From Homarus americanus (Eukaryota; Arthropoda; Malacostraca; Decapoda; Nephropidae), in contig NW_024753828.1 of the NCBI RefSeq assembly GCF_018991925.1, positions 1,535,620-1,599,619 of the forward strand: 64,000 nt of DNA, written 5' to 3'. The notes below the pieces were generated by a model, which was not told the origin of the DNA, made no database searches, and saw only the letters and a program-made list of their open reading frames with translations. A program made the translations under genes and the position numbers. Positions 1 to 11,395 of this stretch are shown here, piece after piece (within the stretch, counting starts at the first letter, position 1; the number at the start of each line of letters is the position of its first letter).

Positions 1-183
1 CTCGACATTAAGTGACTCAAACCTGCTCTGTGTTGACACTTGACCTAATTACTGTAACTATGAAAATCCAGTAAATGTCGGTTTGCAGTCGTAGTCGGAG
101 TTTAGACACTGCTACATAATTTAGACACTGTACAATGATTTAATCCTTGTATGATATAGACCACTGGCCCTCAAGAGTTGGAC

Positions 184-752
184 TGCGGGCATTGTGGGTA
201 AAGACCGTGGGCATCATGAGACAAGACCGTGGGCATCATGAGTCAAGAACGTGACCATCATGAGTTAGGTCCATGGGCATCGTGAGCCAAGATCACGGGT
301 ATTGTGAGTCAAGACCTCGGGCATCATGAGTAGGGGCCGCGGGCATCATGAGTCAAGACCGCGGGCATCATGAGTCAGGACCACGGGCATCGTGAATCAA
401 GACCACCACGGGCATCATGAGTCAAGGCCTCGGGCATCGTGAGTCAGGGCCATGGGTATCGTAAGCTAAGACCACGGGTATTATGAGTCAAGACCTCGGG
501 CATCGTGAGTCAGGGCCATGGGTATCGTAAGCTAAGACCACGGGTATTATGAGTCAAGACCTCGGGCATCGTGAGTCAGGGCCATGGGCATCGTAAGCTA
601 AGACCACGGGTATTATGAGTCAAGACCTCGGGCATCGTGAGTCAGGGCCGCGGGCACAATGAGTCAAGACCACGGGCATCATGAGTCAGGACCTGGGCAT
701 CATGAGTCAGGACCTGGGCATCATGAGTCAGGACTGTTGGCATCAAGAGTCA
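184..752 (+). repeat. 22-bp minisatellite with higher-order units
   Basis: Tandem repeat with the core GGGCATCATGAGTCA followed by AGACC and variants. Between about 421 and 655 three monomer variants alternate, giving a 66-bp higher-order unit that recurs about four times with the hallmark TCGTAAGCTAAGACC. The array is mirrored in the right arm at 8405-9065. No coding potential is evident. Confidence 0.9.
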
Positions 753-1340
753 GGCTTAATCTTAACCCCCATCAATGAAGCTAAATTGTTCCCAGGTAAT
801 CCTCACTAATGAATTCGTCCACCTGCTCCAATTTATAAAGTGATTATCCTTAATTTAGACACTGCTGCATGATTTGGGCATTGTTTCATAATTTAGATAC
901 AATATTGCATAATTTACACAAGAGTGCATGATTCAAACAAACATGCATGATTTTGATACACCGTTCCTTATTTTACACGCACTGACTCTTAGTCCAGACA
1001 CAGGGACACAACCCCTTCCACCACCCTAGTTTAACACACCACTCTCCCTCTCCTGGGCCACCTCCATTTCTCCCCTGCATATTTGAATTAGTTGAACAGT
1101 AGATCTGCTGCTATTTGCGGGGGGTGCGAGGGGCTCATGTCACCCCTCAGGGACAGCATTCTATGACTGGTACAGCAAAGAAGGACATGATATAGTACGC
1201 TTTATAGCCTGTTGTAAAGTTATTTTGTTAGGATATGATCGATCCATGACGACAAGTGTTTCCCTCCCACCCATCAAATCCTCTTGTGTTATTTTTTTGG
1301 ATTGAAAAAAAATTCTTATTCACCTATTCTTCCTCGTTAC
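753..1340. other. Non-coding stretch, mirrored at 7800-8400
   Basis: I see no gene. Part of it (840-980) has loosely repeated motifs such as GCATGATTT and AATTTAGACAC. The same sequence recurs in reverse complement in the right arm. Confidence 0.5.
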
Positions 1341-2990
1341 AAGAACATAAGAACATAAGAATTTAAGAAACTGTAGCGAGCCTATTGACCCATAATGGGC
1401 AGTCCCATTTACACCCAACCCCTATTGCTCATACATCCATCCAACCTATGTTTGAAGCTACCCAGCGTATTCGAGTTAATGATGATGTTTGGTAATGTGT
1501 TCCACTCATCCACTACTCTATTTCCAAACCAATGTTTACCTATTTAGCGCCTAAATTTACATTTGTCAAATTTAAAACCATTTTTACGAGTTCGCTACTG
1601 GTTGGATATAGTTTGAGTACCTTTGTTATATCCCCTTTGTTTAGCCCTTCCATTTATACACGTCTATCATATCGCCCCTCACTCTACGTCTCTCGAGGGA
1701 GTGCAAATTAAGATGCTTTAACCTGTCTCTGTACTCGAGGTTCCTAATGCGCCAGATTAGTCTTGCCATTCTCTAAATTTTTTCTAAGGATTCTATATCC
1801 ATTCTGTAATTACGGTGACCAGAATTGAACTGCGTAATCCAAGTGAGGTCTCACAAGCGCAAGATATAGTTTCAGGATGGCCTTTCTAATCTTGTAACTA
1901 ACACTCCTTTGCATGAACCTAAGTACTTTATTAGCCATCTTTCGAGCAAATACAAGATTCCTACTTATCATTACTAATAAATATTTTTCACATTCGGATT
2001 TGTCTATATTATCGTTGTTCGTCTGATATCTGGTTTCTCTGTTTAAATTTCCTAGACTAAGTACTTTACATTTGTCCACATTGAATTTCATCTGCCATAT
2101 TTCAGACCATTCGAATTTTATTTTTTAAATCTTCCTGTAGTTTTGCGGTGTCTTCGTCAGATTTAATTACACGCCCCATTTTAGTGTCATCAGCAAATTT
2201 ACTTATGTTGCTGTCTATGCAGATATCTATGTCGTTTATGTATATAATAAATAATAATGGTCCAATCGGATTTAGTGCCATTAATGCTCACTCACTGTCT
2301 TCTGCCCTGTAACCACGCTCTAATCCATTTTAGAATATCTACCCCAATGCCGTGAGCCTCCACTTTTCTTATTAGTCTTTCATGGGGGACTCTGTCGAAG
2401 GCTTTACTAAGGTCAAAATACACCACATCATAGTCGTGCCCCTCGTCCACTAATTCGAAAATAGCTGAAAAGAAAGTTAATAGATTAGTTAGACATAAAC
2501 GCCCGCTTGTGAAGCCATGTTGGGAATTATTGATCAACTTGTGTTCTCCAGGTGATTTCGAATAGAGTTTGAAATTATTGCTTCAACTAATTTGCTTGCA
2601 ATTGATGTTAAGCTGATTGCACGGTAGTTAGAGTATAGTGATCTATCTCCCTTCTTGAAAATCGGTATTATGTTCGTTATCCTCCAGGATTTTGGTATTA
2701 CACCCATTTTTAAGAACATGTTAAACAATTTTGCTAAGGGCATACTAAGCTCTTCCTGACATTCCTTTAATACTCTGGCAAATATCTCATCGGGACCTGG
2801 CAACTTATTAGGATTTAACTTGTCTATTTGCCTACTAATGTCGTTACTAGTCACTACTATCTCGCTTAATCTATTTTCTTCATTATCTCTGTACAAGTAG
2901 AATCGTCGCCCTCCTGTCGGCTCATCCGCTAGGCAACGGTAGGACGCCACCCTCCGGGAGGCTGCACATTGTCTCACTCTTCAGTCCACT
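1341..2990 (-). pseudogene. CR1-like LINE reverse transcriptase, decayed
   Basis: Reads on the minus strand from 2990 down to the LINE tail near 1341, whose AAGAACATAAGAACATAAG is a typical short repeated LINE 3' tail. Fragments in order are the RT N-terminal part (2534-2977, with NKLPGPDEIFARVL and FKKGDRS), RT motif A (2292-2537, FDLSKAFDRVPHERL) and the post-RT region (1810-2091, MKFNVDKCKVLSLG and LYLALVRPHLDYAVQFWSP). The copy has several stops and frameshifts. Relative to the sister copy at 44024-45310 it has lost the segment coding for the GVPQGSVLGP motif, so it cannot be active. The upstream end is joined to an 80-bp module (2899-2978) that also occurs at 16994-17073. Confidence 0.85.
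2899..2978 (-). repeat. 80-bp hairpin-rich module, copy 1
   Basis: About 72 of 80 bases match 16994-17073, although the flanks are unrelated (LINE RT here, Helitron Rep there). It contains the palindromic core CCCTCCGGGAGG. A diverged mirror copy lies at about 6179-6258. Confidence 0.75.
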
Positions 2991-3119
2991 AAACTTCTTC
3001 TTCCATCAATAGTTCATTAACGGTGTATGTACTGTAAGTTCCACCATGTTTTCACTACAACGGTACAGCAAAGTATATTTTTTTCGCATTAAACTGTTAT
3101 TATTTTATTGTATAATCAT

Positions 3120-3456
3120 TACTACATATTACACTACCCACCATCACTACATATAACATCATCCATCATCACTACATATAACACCATCCATCATCACTAC
3201 ATATAACACCATCCATCATCACTACATATAACACCAACCATCATTACGACATATAACATCATCCATCACCACTACATATAACACCATCCATCATCACTAC
3301 ATATAACACCATCCATCATCACTATATATAACACCACCCATCATCACTACATATAACTACATCCATCATCACTGCATATAACGTCATCCATCATCACTAC
3401 ATATAACACCATCCATCATCACTACATATAACACCATTCATCATCACTACAGATCG
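3120..3456 (+). repeat. 25-bp minisatellite, locus 1
   Basis: Tandem units of 25 bp with the core CATCACTACATATAAC followed by ACCATC variants. The array ends at the sequence CAGATCGGTAAAGTAG (from about 3449), which with CCGAGATTCTCGTG (3469-3482) recurs in slightly altered form at the edge of the 17.6-18.2 kb array. The boundary of the repeat is therefore conserved, not random. Confidence 0.9.
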
Positions 3457-3545
3457 GTAAAGTAGTTCCCGAGATTCTCGTGCGGACACACACTCAAATA
3501 GACATACTTCATTGTTTTATATAGATAGATTGTCTGATCATCACT

Positions 3546-3760
3546 AAAAATAACACTACCCATCATCACTACATATAACAACATCCATCATCACTACATA
3601 TAACATCATCCATCATCACCACACATAACATCATCCATCATCACTACATATAACAACATCCATCATCACTACATATAACATCATCATCCATCATCACTAC
3701 ATATAACACCATCCATCATCATCACTACATATAACACTATCCATCATCACTACAGATCGG
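3546..3760 (+). repeat. 25-bp minisatellite, locus 1 continued
   Basis: Same 25-bp unit as 3120-3456, separated by a 90-bp unique spacer (3457-3545). It is broken at 3761 by the end of a Gypsy LTR. Confidence 0.85.
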
Positions 3761-3992
3761 TGTTCAATGTTCTAGGTAATAAGTTCAATATACAGGAGCG
3801 AACACAAACACCTGTATAGATTTTGTAGGTTCTATTTACTGGATAAGAGATATGTACACAAAGGGAGTAGTGCTCTCCGACCTGTCCACTGGTCAACTGC
3901 TCTATAGACGACGTATGGCAAGTGATACATTAGCAGCTTCCATACGTCGCCAGGCACATTAATTAAGCATGTGGGACATGGTAATTACATTG
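3761..3992 (-). mobile_element. Gypsy LTR fragment, minus orientation
   Basis: Reverse complement of the 3' two-thirds of the LTR seen at 56596-56914 and 60310-60621, including the CTGGCGACGTATGG and TATCCAGTAAAT blocks. It is joined directly to an integrase fragment at a CAATG microhomology (about 3988-3992). It is the mirror partner of 5150-5380. Confidence 0.85.
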
Positions 3993-4031
3993 GAGATGTC
4001 GGGGTCGATGCCAGGCCGAACACAGTTCGTT
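3993..4031 (-). pseudogene. Integrase zinc-finger fragment, minus copy
   Basis: The minus strand reads VRPGIDPDISN, the end of the HHCC region of Gypsy integrase. It mirrors 4093-4132. The plus-strand copy follows only 66 bp away, which marks the fold point of the giant palindrome. Confidence 0.75.
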
Positions 4032-5040
4032 CTTGGCTCGCCTTCACGACAGTCACCGTGGAGCTGAGGCCACCAAACGACGTGCAAGACAGACTGTGTT
4101 CCGGCCTGGCATCGACCCCCGACATTCCAATGCTGTCCAGGTAAGCCCCGCCACGTATTACATAACCCAGCCAGCAGCAGGAACTCCTTTATGAGTGACG
4201 ACAACCCCACCCGCCCCTTGAGTCTGCCAGGCGTCGGGCCGACTTTTCTCTGTGTCAGGAAAGTCCCCTGTTATCGCCGACCGTCTGGCTGCTGGCCGGT
4301 TGTCATCAAGTGCGGTAATGACACGACGTCTGCCGCCACCATCAGCAAGTTCCGCCACTACTTCCGTGACGTGGGCGTTCCTGTACGCCTGCGAACCGAC
4401 GGAGGCCCCAGTTCGCTGCTGACTTCGGCGTTCTGACCGATGGGGAGTCCGGGCATGTGTTGTCATCGCCCCATTACCCGCAGTCCAACGGGTACACGCT
4501 GAGGTTGCTGGTCAAATCCCTGAAGCACCTCTATCCCTTAAGGTGGCCACTTCTGGGAACATTGACTGCGAGGCCTTTCTGACTTTGGCCTTCTTTGGAA
4601 CTCCGCAACACACCGAACTACACCGGACGCCCTGTCCCTGCTCACCTCAATCCTTCTCTCCAAGGAGTGGCAGGCCAAGACAGAGGATTGTGATCGCCGA
4701 GCCGCCGAACGTGTTCAGGACGCCGTCGCCCGCTACGACGACCACGCCTGTTCTCTCCCCAGGTTAAGAGTGTCACCCGCGTGTTCAGGACCTCGACCTC
4801 CCTGGCTGCTGTAGGGACAAAGTAGGCGAGTCATGGGTCTCGCAGGTCACGGACTACCAGGTGCCGTTACTCCAGGTCGTGTGTGGTGGAGGAACCGCCG
4901 TTTTCTCCGCCCCTGTAACAATGCCTCTGCTGACCCCTGCCACCAGTGTTGGAGTCCCACTCTTCCCAGTGATCTAGTCCTCGACGCCTGTAGAACGGAT
5001 CCAAAGAGGCGGTCCGCCAAGACTTTGCTATGAGCGTATA
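4032..5040 (+). pseudogene. Ty3/Gypsy integrase, decayed
   Basis: Parallel to the integrase at 59260-60297. It starts in the HHCC zinc-binding region and runs through the catalytic core (4191-4436, with VVIKCGNDTTSAATISKF and RLRTDGG) to the C-terminal region near WWRNRRF (about 4880-4910) and on to the LTR. It carries many small indels and stops. It shares with the 59-kb copy a stop just after the zinc-binding region and a frameshift in the C-terminal third, so both descend from an already defective parent. Confidence 0.85.
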
Positions 5041-5051
5041 GGGGGATAGAG

Positions 5052-5380
5052 GTATGTATATTCTGTATGCCGTATTTATATTATGCTATGTATATTATGT
5101 ATGTGCTCCATTTATGTATTATTTATTCAGCCTAGCTAGCAGCGTGTGGCAATGTAATTACCATGTCCCACATGCTTAATTACTGTGCCTGGCGACGTAT
5201 GGAAGTTGCTACACGTATCACTTGCCATACAAACAGAGCAAAGGACCAGTGACAGGTCGGAGAGCACTACTCCCTTTGTGTGTACACATTCTCTTATCCA
5301 GTAAATAGAACCTACAAAATCTATATACAGGTGTTTGTGTTCGCTCCTGTATATTGAACTTATTACTCAGGAACATTGAA
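5052..5380 (+). mobile_element. Gypsy 3' LTR, degraded
   Basis: Aligns end to end with the LTRs at 56596-56914 and 60310-60621, starting TATGTATATTCTG and ending near TTATTACTCAGGAACATTGAA. It directly follows a purine stretch (GGGGGATAGAGG) that corresponds to the polypurine tract of the family. It is embedded at its right edge in the 25-bp minisatellite. Confidence 0.8.
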
Positions 5381-6015
5381 TACCGATCTGTAGTGATGAT
5401 GGATAGTGTTATATGTAGTGATGATGATGGATGGTGTTATATGTAGTGATGATGGATGATGATGTTATATGTAGTGATGATGGATGTTGTTATATGTAGT
5501 GATGATGGATGATGTTATGTGTGGTGATGATGGATGATGTTATGTAGTGATGATGGATGTTGTTATATGTAGTGATGATGGGTAGTATATTTTTAGTGAT
5601 GATCAGACAATTCATCTATATAAAAACAATGAAGTATGTCTATTTGAGTGTGTGTCCGCACGAGAATCTCGGGGAACCATTTTACCGATCTGTAGTGATG
5701 ATGAATGGTGTTATATGGAAGAGATGATGGATGGTGTTATATGTAGTGATGATGGATGACGGTTATATGCAGTGATGATGGATGTAGTTATATGTAGTGA
5801 CAGATGGGTGGTGTTATATATAGTGATGATGAGGAAAAGATATGTAGTGATGATGGATGGTGTTATATGTAGTGGTGATAGATGTTATATGTCGTAATGA
5901 TGGTTGGTGTTATATGTAGTGATGATGGATGGTGTTATAGTGATGATGGATGGTGTTATATGTAGTGATGAGCTTTTGGATGATGTTATATGTAGTGATG
6001 GTGGGTAGTGCATAT
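5381..6015 (-). repeat. 25-bp minisatellite, locus 2 (mirror of locus 1)
   Basis: Same unit as 3120-3760 in reverse complement (GTTATATGTAGTGATG core), interrupted by the mirrored spacer at about 5600-5695. Units are less regular than in the left arm. Confidence 0.9.
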
Positions 6016-6179
6016 GTAGTAACATTATAACAAAATAATAACAGTTTAATGCGAAAAAATATACTTTGCTGTACTAAGTTGTAGTGAAAAAACATGGGGG
6101 AACTTACAGCACATACACCGTTAATGAACTATTGATGGAAGGAAGAAGTTTAGGTGGACTGAAGAGGGGAGATACAATG

Positions 6180-7800
6180 TGCAGCTTCCTGGAGGGTGAA
6201 ATCCTACTGTTGTTTGAAGTGGATGAGCCGACAGGAGGGCGACGATTCTACTTGTACAGAGATAATGAAGAAAATAGATTAAGCGAGATAGTAGTGACTA
6301 GTAACGACATTAGTAGGCAAATAGACAAGTTAAATCCTAATAAGTTGCCAGGTCCCGATGAGATATTTGCCAGAGTATTAAAGGGCGAATGTCAGGAAGA
6401 GCTTTAGTATGCCCTTAGCAAAATTACAGTTTAACATGTTCTAAAAATGGGTGTAATACTCAAAAATCCTGGAGGATAACGAACATAATACCGATTTTCA
6501 AGAAGGAGATAGATCACTATACTCTAACTACTGCAATCAGCTTAACATCAATTGCAAGCAAATATTGAAGCACAATTTCAAACTCTATTCGAAATCACCT
6601 GGAGGAGAACACAAGTTGATCAATAATTCCCCAACATGGCTTCACAAGCGGGCGTTTATGTCTAACTAATCTATTAACTCTTTTTTTCAGCTATTAGAAT
6701 TATTAGTGACGAGGGGCACGACTATGATATGTGGTGTATTTTTGACCTTGCTTCCTCTGACAGAGTCCTCTATGAAAGACTAATAAGAAAAGTGGAGGCT
6801 CACGCATTGGGGGTAGATATTCTAAATGGATTAGAGAGCGTGGTTACAGGCAGAAGACAGTGAGTGAGCATTAATGGCACTAAATCCGATTGGACCATTA
6901 TTATTTATTATATACATAAACGACATAGATATCTGCATAGACAGCAAATATAAGTAAATTTGCTGATGACACTAAATGGGCGTGTAATTAAATCTGGACG
7001 CAGAAGACACCGCAAAACTACAGGAAGATTTAAAAAATAAGCCCGAATGGTCTAGGCCATGGCAGATGAAATTCAATGTGACAAATGTAAAGTACTTAGT
7101 CTAGAAATTTAAACAGAGAAACCAGATATCAGACGAACAACGATAATATAGGACAAATCCGAATGTGAAAAATATTTATTAGTAATGATAAGTAGGAATC
7201 TTGTATTTGCTCGAAAGATGGCTAATAAAGTACTTAGGTTCATGCAAAGGAGTGTTAGTTGGTTAAGATTAGAAAGGCTATCCTGAACTACATATCTTGC
7301 GCTTGTGAGACCTCACTTGATTACGCAGTTCAATTCTGGTCACCGTAATTACAGAATGGATATAGAATCCTTAGAAAAAAATTTAGGCAAGATTAATCTG
7401 GCGCATTAGAACCTCGAGTACAGAGACAGGTTAAAGCATCTTAATTTGCACTCCTCGAGAGACGTAGAGAGGAGGGGCGATATGATAGACGTATAAATGG
7501 AAGGGCTAAATAAAGGGGATATAACAAAGGTACTCAAACTATATCCAACCAGTAGCGAACTTCGTAAAAAATGGTTTTAAATTCTGACAAATGTAAATTA
7601 GGCGCTAAATAGGGTAAACATTGGTTTGGAACAGAGTAGTGGATGAGTGAACACATTACCAAAAACACTCATCATTAACTCGAATACGCTGCAGCTTCAA
7701 ACATAGGCGTTGATGGATGTATGAGCAATAGGGGTTGGGTGTAAATGGATCGCCCATTATGGGTCAATAGGCCTGCCATTTCTAAATTCTTATGTTCTTA
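6180..7800 (+). pseudogene. CR1-like LINE, right-arm mirror copy
   Basis: Same element as 1341-2990 in the opposite orientation. The longest remaining frame (to 6407) reads through NKLPGPDEIFARVLKG and then breaks. Downstream, motif A, the FADDT region and the post-RT region are recognisable only in shifting frames because of many 1-nt indels. It ends with the LINE tail TTCTTATGTTCTTATGTTC at about 7787-7806. Confidence 0.8.
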
Positions 7801-7806
7801 TGTTCT

Positions 7807-8404
7807 TGTAACGAGGAAGAATAGGGTGAATAAGAATTTTTTTCAATCCAAAAAAATAACACAAGAGGATTTGATGGGTGGGAGGAAACACTTGTCGTCA
7901 TGGATCGACTATATCCCAACAAAATAACTTTACAACAGGGGCTATAAAGCGTACTATATCATGTCCTTCTTTTGCTGTACCAGTCATAGAATGCTGTCCT
8001 GAGGGGGTGACATGAGCCCCCCTCGCACTCTCTCGCAAATAGCAGTAGATCTACTGTTCAACTAATTCAAATATGCAGGGGAGAAAATGGAGGTGGGCCC
8101 AGGAGGGAGAGTGGTGTGTTAAACTAGGGTGGTGGAAGGGTTGTGTCCCCTGTGTCTGACTAAGAGTCAGTGCGTGTAAAATAAGAACGGTGTATCGCAA
8201 AATCATGCATGTTTGTTTGAATCATGCACTCTGTGTAAATTATGCAATATTGCATCTAAATTATGAAAACAATGCCCAAATCATGCAGCAGCAGTGTCTA
8301 AATTATGATAACCTCACTTTATAAATTGGAGCAGGTGGACGAATTCATTAGAGAAGATTACCTGGGAACACCTCTAGCTTCATTGATAAAGTTAAGATTA
8401 AGCT
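7807..8404. other. Non-coding stretch, mirror of 753-1340
   Basis: No gene seen. Reverse complement of the left-arm unique segment with scattered indels. Confidence 0.5.
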
Positions 8405-9065
8405 TCCGACTCTTGATAAGAACCTGACTCCATGATGCCCAGGTCCTGACTCCATGATGCCCAGGTCTCCGACTCTACATGCCCAACTTTGACTATTGTG
8501 CCTGCGGCCCCGACTCACGATGCCCGAGGTCTTGACTCATAATACCCGTGGTCTTAGCTTACGATGCCCATGGCCCCTGACTCCACGATGCCCGAGGTCT
8601 TGACTCATAATACCCGTGGTCTTAGCTTACGATACCCATGGCCTGACTCACGATGCCCGGAGGTCTTGACTCATAATACCCGTGGTTCAGCTTACGATAC
8701 CCATGGCCCTGACTCACGATGCCCGAGGTCTTGACCTCATAATACCCGTGGTCTTTAGCTTACGATACCCATGGCCCTGACTCCACGATGCCTGGAGGCC
8801 TTTGACTCATGATGCCCGTGGTGGTCTTGATTCCACGATGCCCGTGGTCCTGACTCATGATGCCCGCGGTCTTGACTCATGATGCCCGCGGCCCTACCAT
8901 GATGCCCGAGGTCTTGACTCACAATACCCGTGATCTTGGCTCGATGCCCATGCGGACCTAACTCATGATGGTCACGTTCTTGACCTTATGATGCCCACGG
9001 TCTTGTCTCATGATGCCCACGGTCTTTTACTCCACAATGCCCGCGCAGTCCAACTCTTGAGGGCC
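8405..9065 (-). repeat. 22-bp minisatellite, mirror copy
   Basis: Reverse complement of 184-752. Many units carry one extra base (for example GACTCC for GACTC, or doubled G and T), which is absent in the left array. Confidence 0.9.
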
Positions 9066-9330
9066 AGTGGCCTATATCATACAAGGATTAACTCATTGTA
9101 CAGCAAGGCTCCAATTATGTAGTATGTCTAAATCTCCGACTACGACTGCAAACCGACATTTACTGGATTTCAGTTACAGTAATTGTAATGTCAAATATTA
9201 AGAGCAGGTTTGAATTTAAATATAAAATATCCAGTGTTACTAGCATTGCTGCTATTACTATTATTATTACTCTTATTACTTTTTATTACTGCTTTACTAT
9301 TAGTATTACTACTGTTAATACTATTACGGC

Positions 9331-9376
<46 letters not shown>

Positions 9377-9394
9377 ATTATTATTATTATTATA

Positions 9395-9445
<51 letters not shown>

Positions 9446-9488
9446 ATTATTATTATTATTATTATTATTATAATTATTATTATTATTA

Positions 9489-9528
<40 letters not shown>

Positions 9529-9603
9529 ATTATTATTATTATTATTATTATTATAATTATTATTATTATTATTATAATTATTATTATTATTATTATTATT
9601 ATT
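9331..9603. repeat. (ATT)n microsatellite
   Basis: Nearly pure TTA/ATT repeat with ATAATT interruptions, ending in (ACT)n. Long open frames across it are poly-Ile/Leu/Asn artefacts. Confidence 0.95.
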
Positions 9604-9945
9604 ACTACTACTACTACTACTTTTTTAAAGGTATAAATGTGGCCTCAGTCTCTAAAAGCCACACCTTGCCGCCATTTTATTACCTACTGCTAATACTACT
9701 ACTACTTTTTTTTTTTTTTTTTTGAACGTGGCTCTAGCCTCTAATAGCCATATGTTCCTTTCACCATTTATTTAATTTAATATTAAATATCCTAATACAT
9801 AAGAGTTGCATTACTACTCCTACCATTACTACTACTACTACTACTTTTTTTTTTTTTTTTTTTTTTAAACGGCCTCCAGCCTCCCCCAGTCATTCACCTT
9901 CGCCACCATTTATTTACCTTAATATTAAATATCCTACTACTACTA
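9604..9945 (-). mobile_element. Three degenerate copies of a short SINE-like module
   Basis: Three successive modules (about 9616-9690, 9705-9805, 9843-9940) each have (ACT)n, then poly-T, then a GC-richer block containing GGCCTC/CAGCCTC and ending CCATTTATTTA with TTAATATTAAATATCCTA. Read on the minus strand this is a short body ending in poly-A and (AGT)n, the layout of a retroposed SINE or LINE tail. I do not recognise the family. Confidence 0.5.
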
Positions 9946-10053
<108 letters not shown>

Positions 10054-10149
10054 TTCATATAGCTAAAACCAGACCTTATCCAATCATGGTCAATAATCAA
10101 ACCATTCCATACGCAGAAAATGAGAAAATCTCGGCCTCAAAAATTACAT

Positions 10150-10595
10150 GAACGCATACTACCACATATCAGCTAAGAAAGAATTGTAAAGCAAGGTCCA
10201 ACTAACTACAAACTCAGAAGATTCCGCAAATTAAACTCTGCCAACTACACCTTTACAAAGCACTAGTCAGACCACACCTGAATCCCCCCAATTCGTATAT
10301 AACAAAATCGAATAAACTCAAAATACAAGCAGTTCAACACGTAGCCCTTAGAAGAGCAGCAAAACTCAGACCACCATATACAAAAAATTCCAGAGAGCTA
10401 CACACAGAACATAACCTAACCACAATCAACATCAGAACACATAATCAAGCATTAGCAATATGGGAAAAACTACAAGAACTAGAAGACCCCATATTCCAAC
10501 AATTAATGCAAGAAGCCATTACCAGAACACACAAGTGGTGGCCAAAGAGCATAACATATGACAACACAGAACCAGAACTAATATACACGAAATGA
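10150..10595 (+). pseudogene. Jockey-type LINE, ORF2 C-terminal end
   Basis: The plus strand reads a post-RT tail with KIQAVQHVALRRAAKL, ELHTEHNLTTINIRTHN and LAIWEKLQELEDPIF, ending at a TGA near 10595. The upstream part (10230-10330) shows LYKALVRPHL-like sequence with a frameshift. This region is missing from the longer copy at 11523-14580, and both are A-rich. It is probably the 3' end of the same family, separated from its 5' part. Confidence 0.65.
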
Positions 10596-11120
10596 AAACC
10601 AAGAGACTCAAAGGACATGGAGGGCCCCCCTCCCCAAACACCACAAACTACCTTAGCTTAGATTAGCTTGGCTTCCCTTCCCTTGCTGTACAATAGTGGA
10701 CCTGAAAGGCTGACATGGCAGACTTAACCCCGTCCCCGCAAGGTGGACAGCCCACCTGCTATCACTCTCCCTCTTTATTTCCCACTTCCTAACCTTTACC
10801 TTCCTCCTACACCCTCTTCCACCTTCCTGAGCCAATTGCTCTCTTCTCTCCATCATCATCATCATCATCATCCTTAGTGGACTGCTGGACCCGGAGCTGT
10901 GAAAACTTGCCTTTTTTCTGCTGCATGGACTTGCCTTTTCTGCTGCATGGTTGAGCAGTCTGCAACTTCGTTGTGATTGGACACTCAATCCTAGTGATTG
11001 ACCTTACCCGTCATAGCGACTGTGCAATTACCATCTCAGATTGTACGAGAAACAATCACGCCTCTGGAAATCATATATTGGGGCTCCCCAAAATTTAGAC
11101 TATTCCCCATGAGCCTACGT
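10596..11120. other. LINE 3' flank and pyrimidine-rich spacer
   Basis: No gene. It holds a (CAT)n run at 10851-10870 and a short direct repeat of the CTTGCCTTTTCTGCTGCATGG type at about 10905-10950. Confidence 0.4.
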
Positions 11121-11395
11121 CCAGGATTGACCAATCAGCGGTGCCCCACGGTGGCGTGATACATGCAAATTTACTGCGGTGCTCTGATTGGCTGACCAAA
11201 CGTGGCGTGGTAGGGAGACTGTCCCTACTCTCTAAGACCTCTTCTTTTCCTTCTTCCATCCCCCTCATGCACTCCGTTCCTTAAATGGGAGGCGGGGCTT
11301 AGCGATACGGTCGATCCGGCAAGGGAACCTGTGATAGTGCAGGGCACCCCTTGTCCGGGAGTCACTGCAAGGTGGCAACATATATAGACTCAACT
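11121..11395 (+). promoter_or_regulatory. Promoter-like cluster upstream of LINE ORF1
   Basis: Within 260 bp there are a CCAAT box (11131-11135), an exact octamer ATGCAAAT (11163-11170), an inverted CCAAT box (ATTGG, 11187-11191), a GC box GGGAGGCGGGGC (11287-11298) and TATATA (11381-11386). They lie 140-390 bp upstream of the first ATG of the LINE at 11523. The composition is much more GC-rich than the flanks. It may be the internal promoter of the LINE or a captured host promoter. Confidence 0.45.

Larger units (their letters stand above)
17..4026. repeat. Giant inverted repeat, left arm
   Basis: This arm is the reverse complement of 4093-9215. The order of blocks matches from outside to inside: unique flank, 22-bp minisatellite, unique sequence, CR1-like LINE, 25-bp minisatellite, Gypsy LTR, integrase fragment. 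The outer match starts near 17, where the AAACCTGCTCT region mirrors 9200-9215. Compared with the right arm, this arm lacks about 1,022 bp of integrase and LTR start. The missing block lies between two CAATG motifs of the right arm (4128-4132 and 5150-5154), one of which is retained here, as expected for a microhomology deletion. The reading is cleaner than the right arm, with regular minisatellite units and fewer 1-nt indels in the LINE. Confidence 0.9.
4093..9215. repeat. Giant inverted repeat, right arm
   Basis: This arm mirrors 17-4026 across a spacer of about 66 bp (4027-4092). It is about 1.1 kb longer, mainly because it keeps integrase and LTR-start sequence (4133-5149) lost from the left arm. 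It also has many 1-nt insertions and deletions relative to the left arm, notably doubled bases in the minisatellite at 8405-9065. A stretch around 6179-6240 shows true base substitutions (several C to T and G to A), so it is not a simple copy. The match decays after about 9215. Confidence 0.9.

Noticed and set aside
3959..4210. Minus-strand ORF that ends in integrase-like residues
   Set aside because: Most of it is the antisense of the plus-strand integrase. Only 3993-4031 is a real minus-strand fragment.
9188..9529. Long open frame of Ile and Leu repeats
   Set aside because: It is the translation of an (ATT)n microsatellite.
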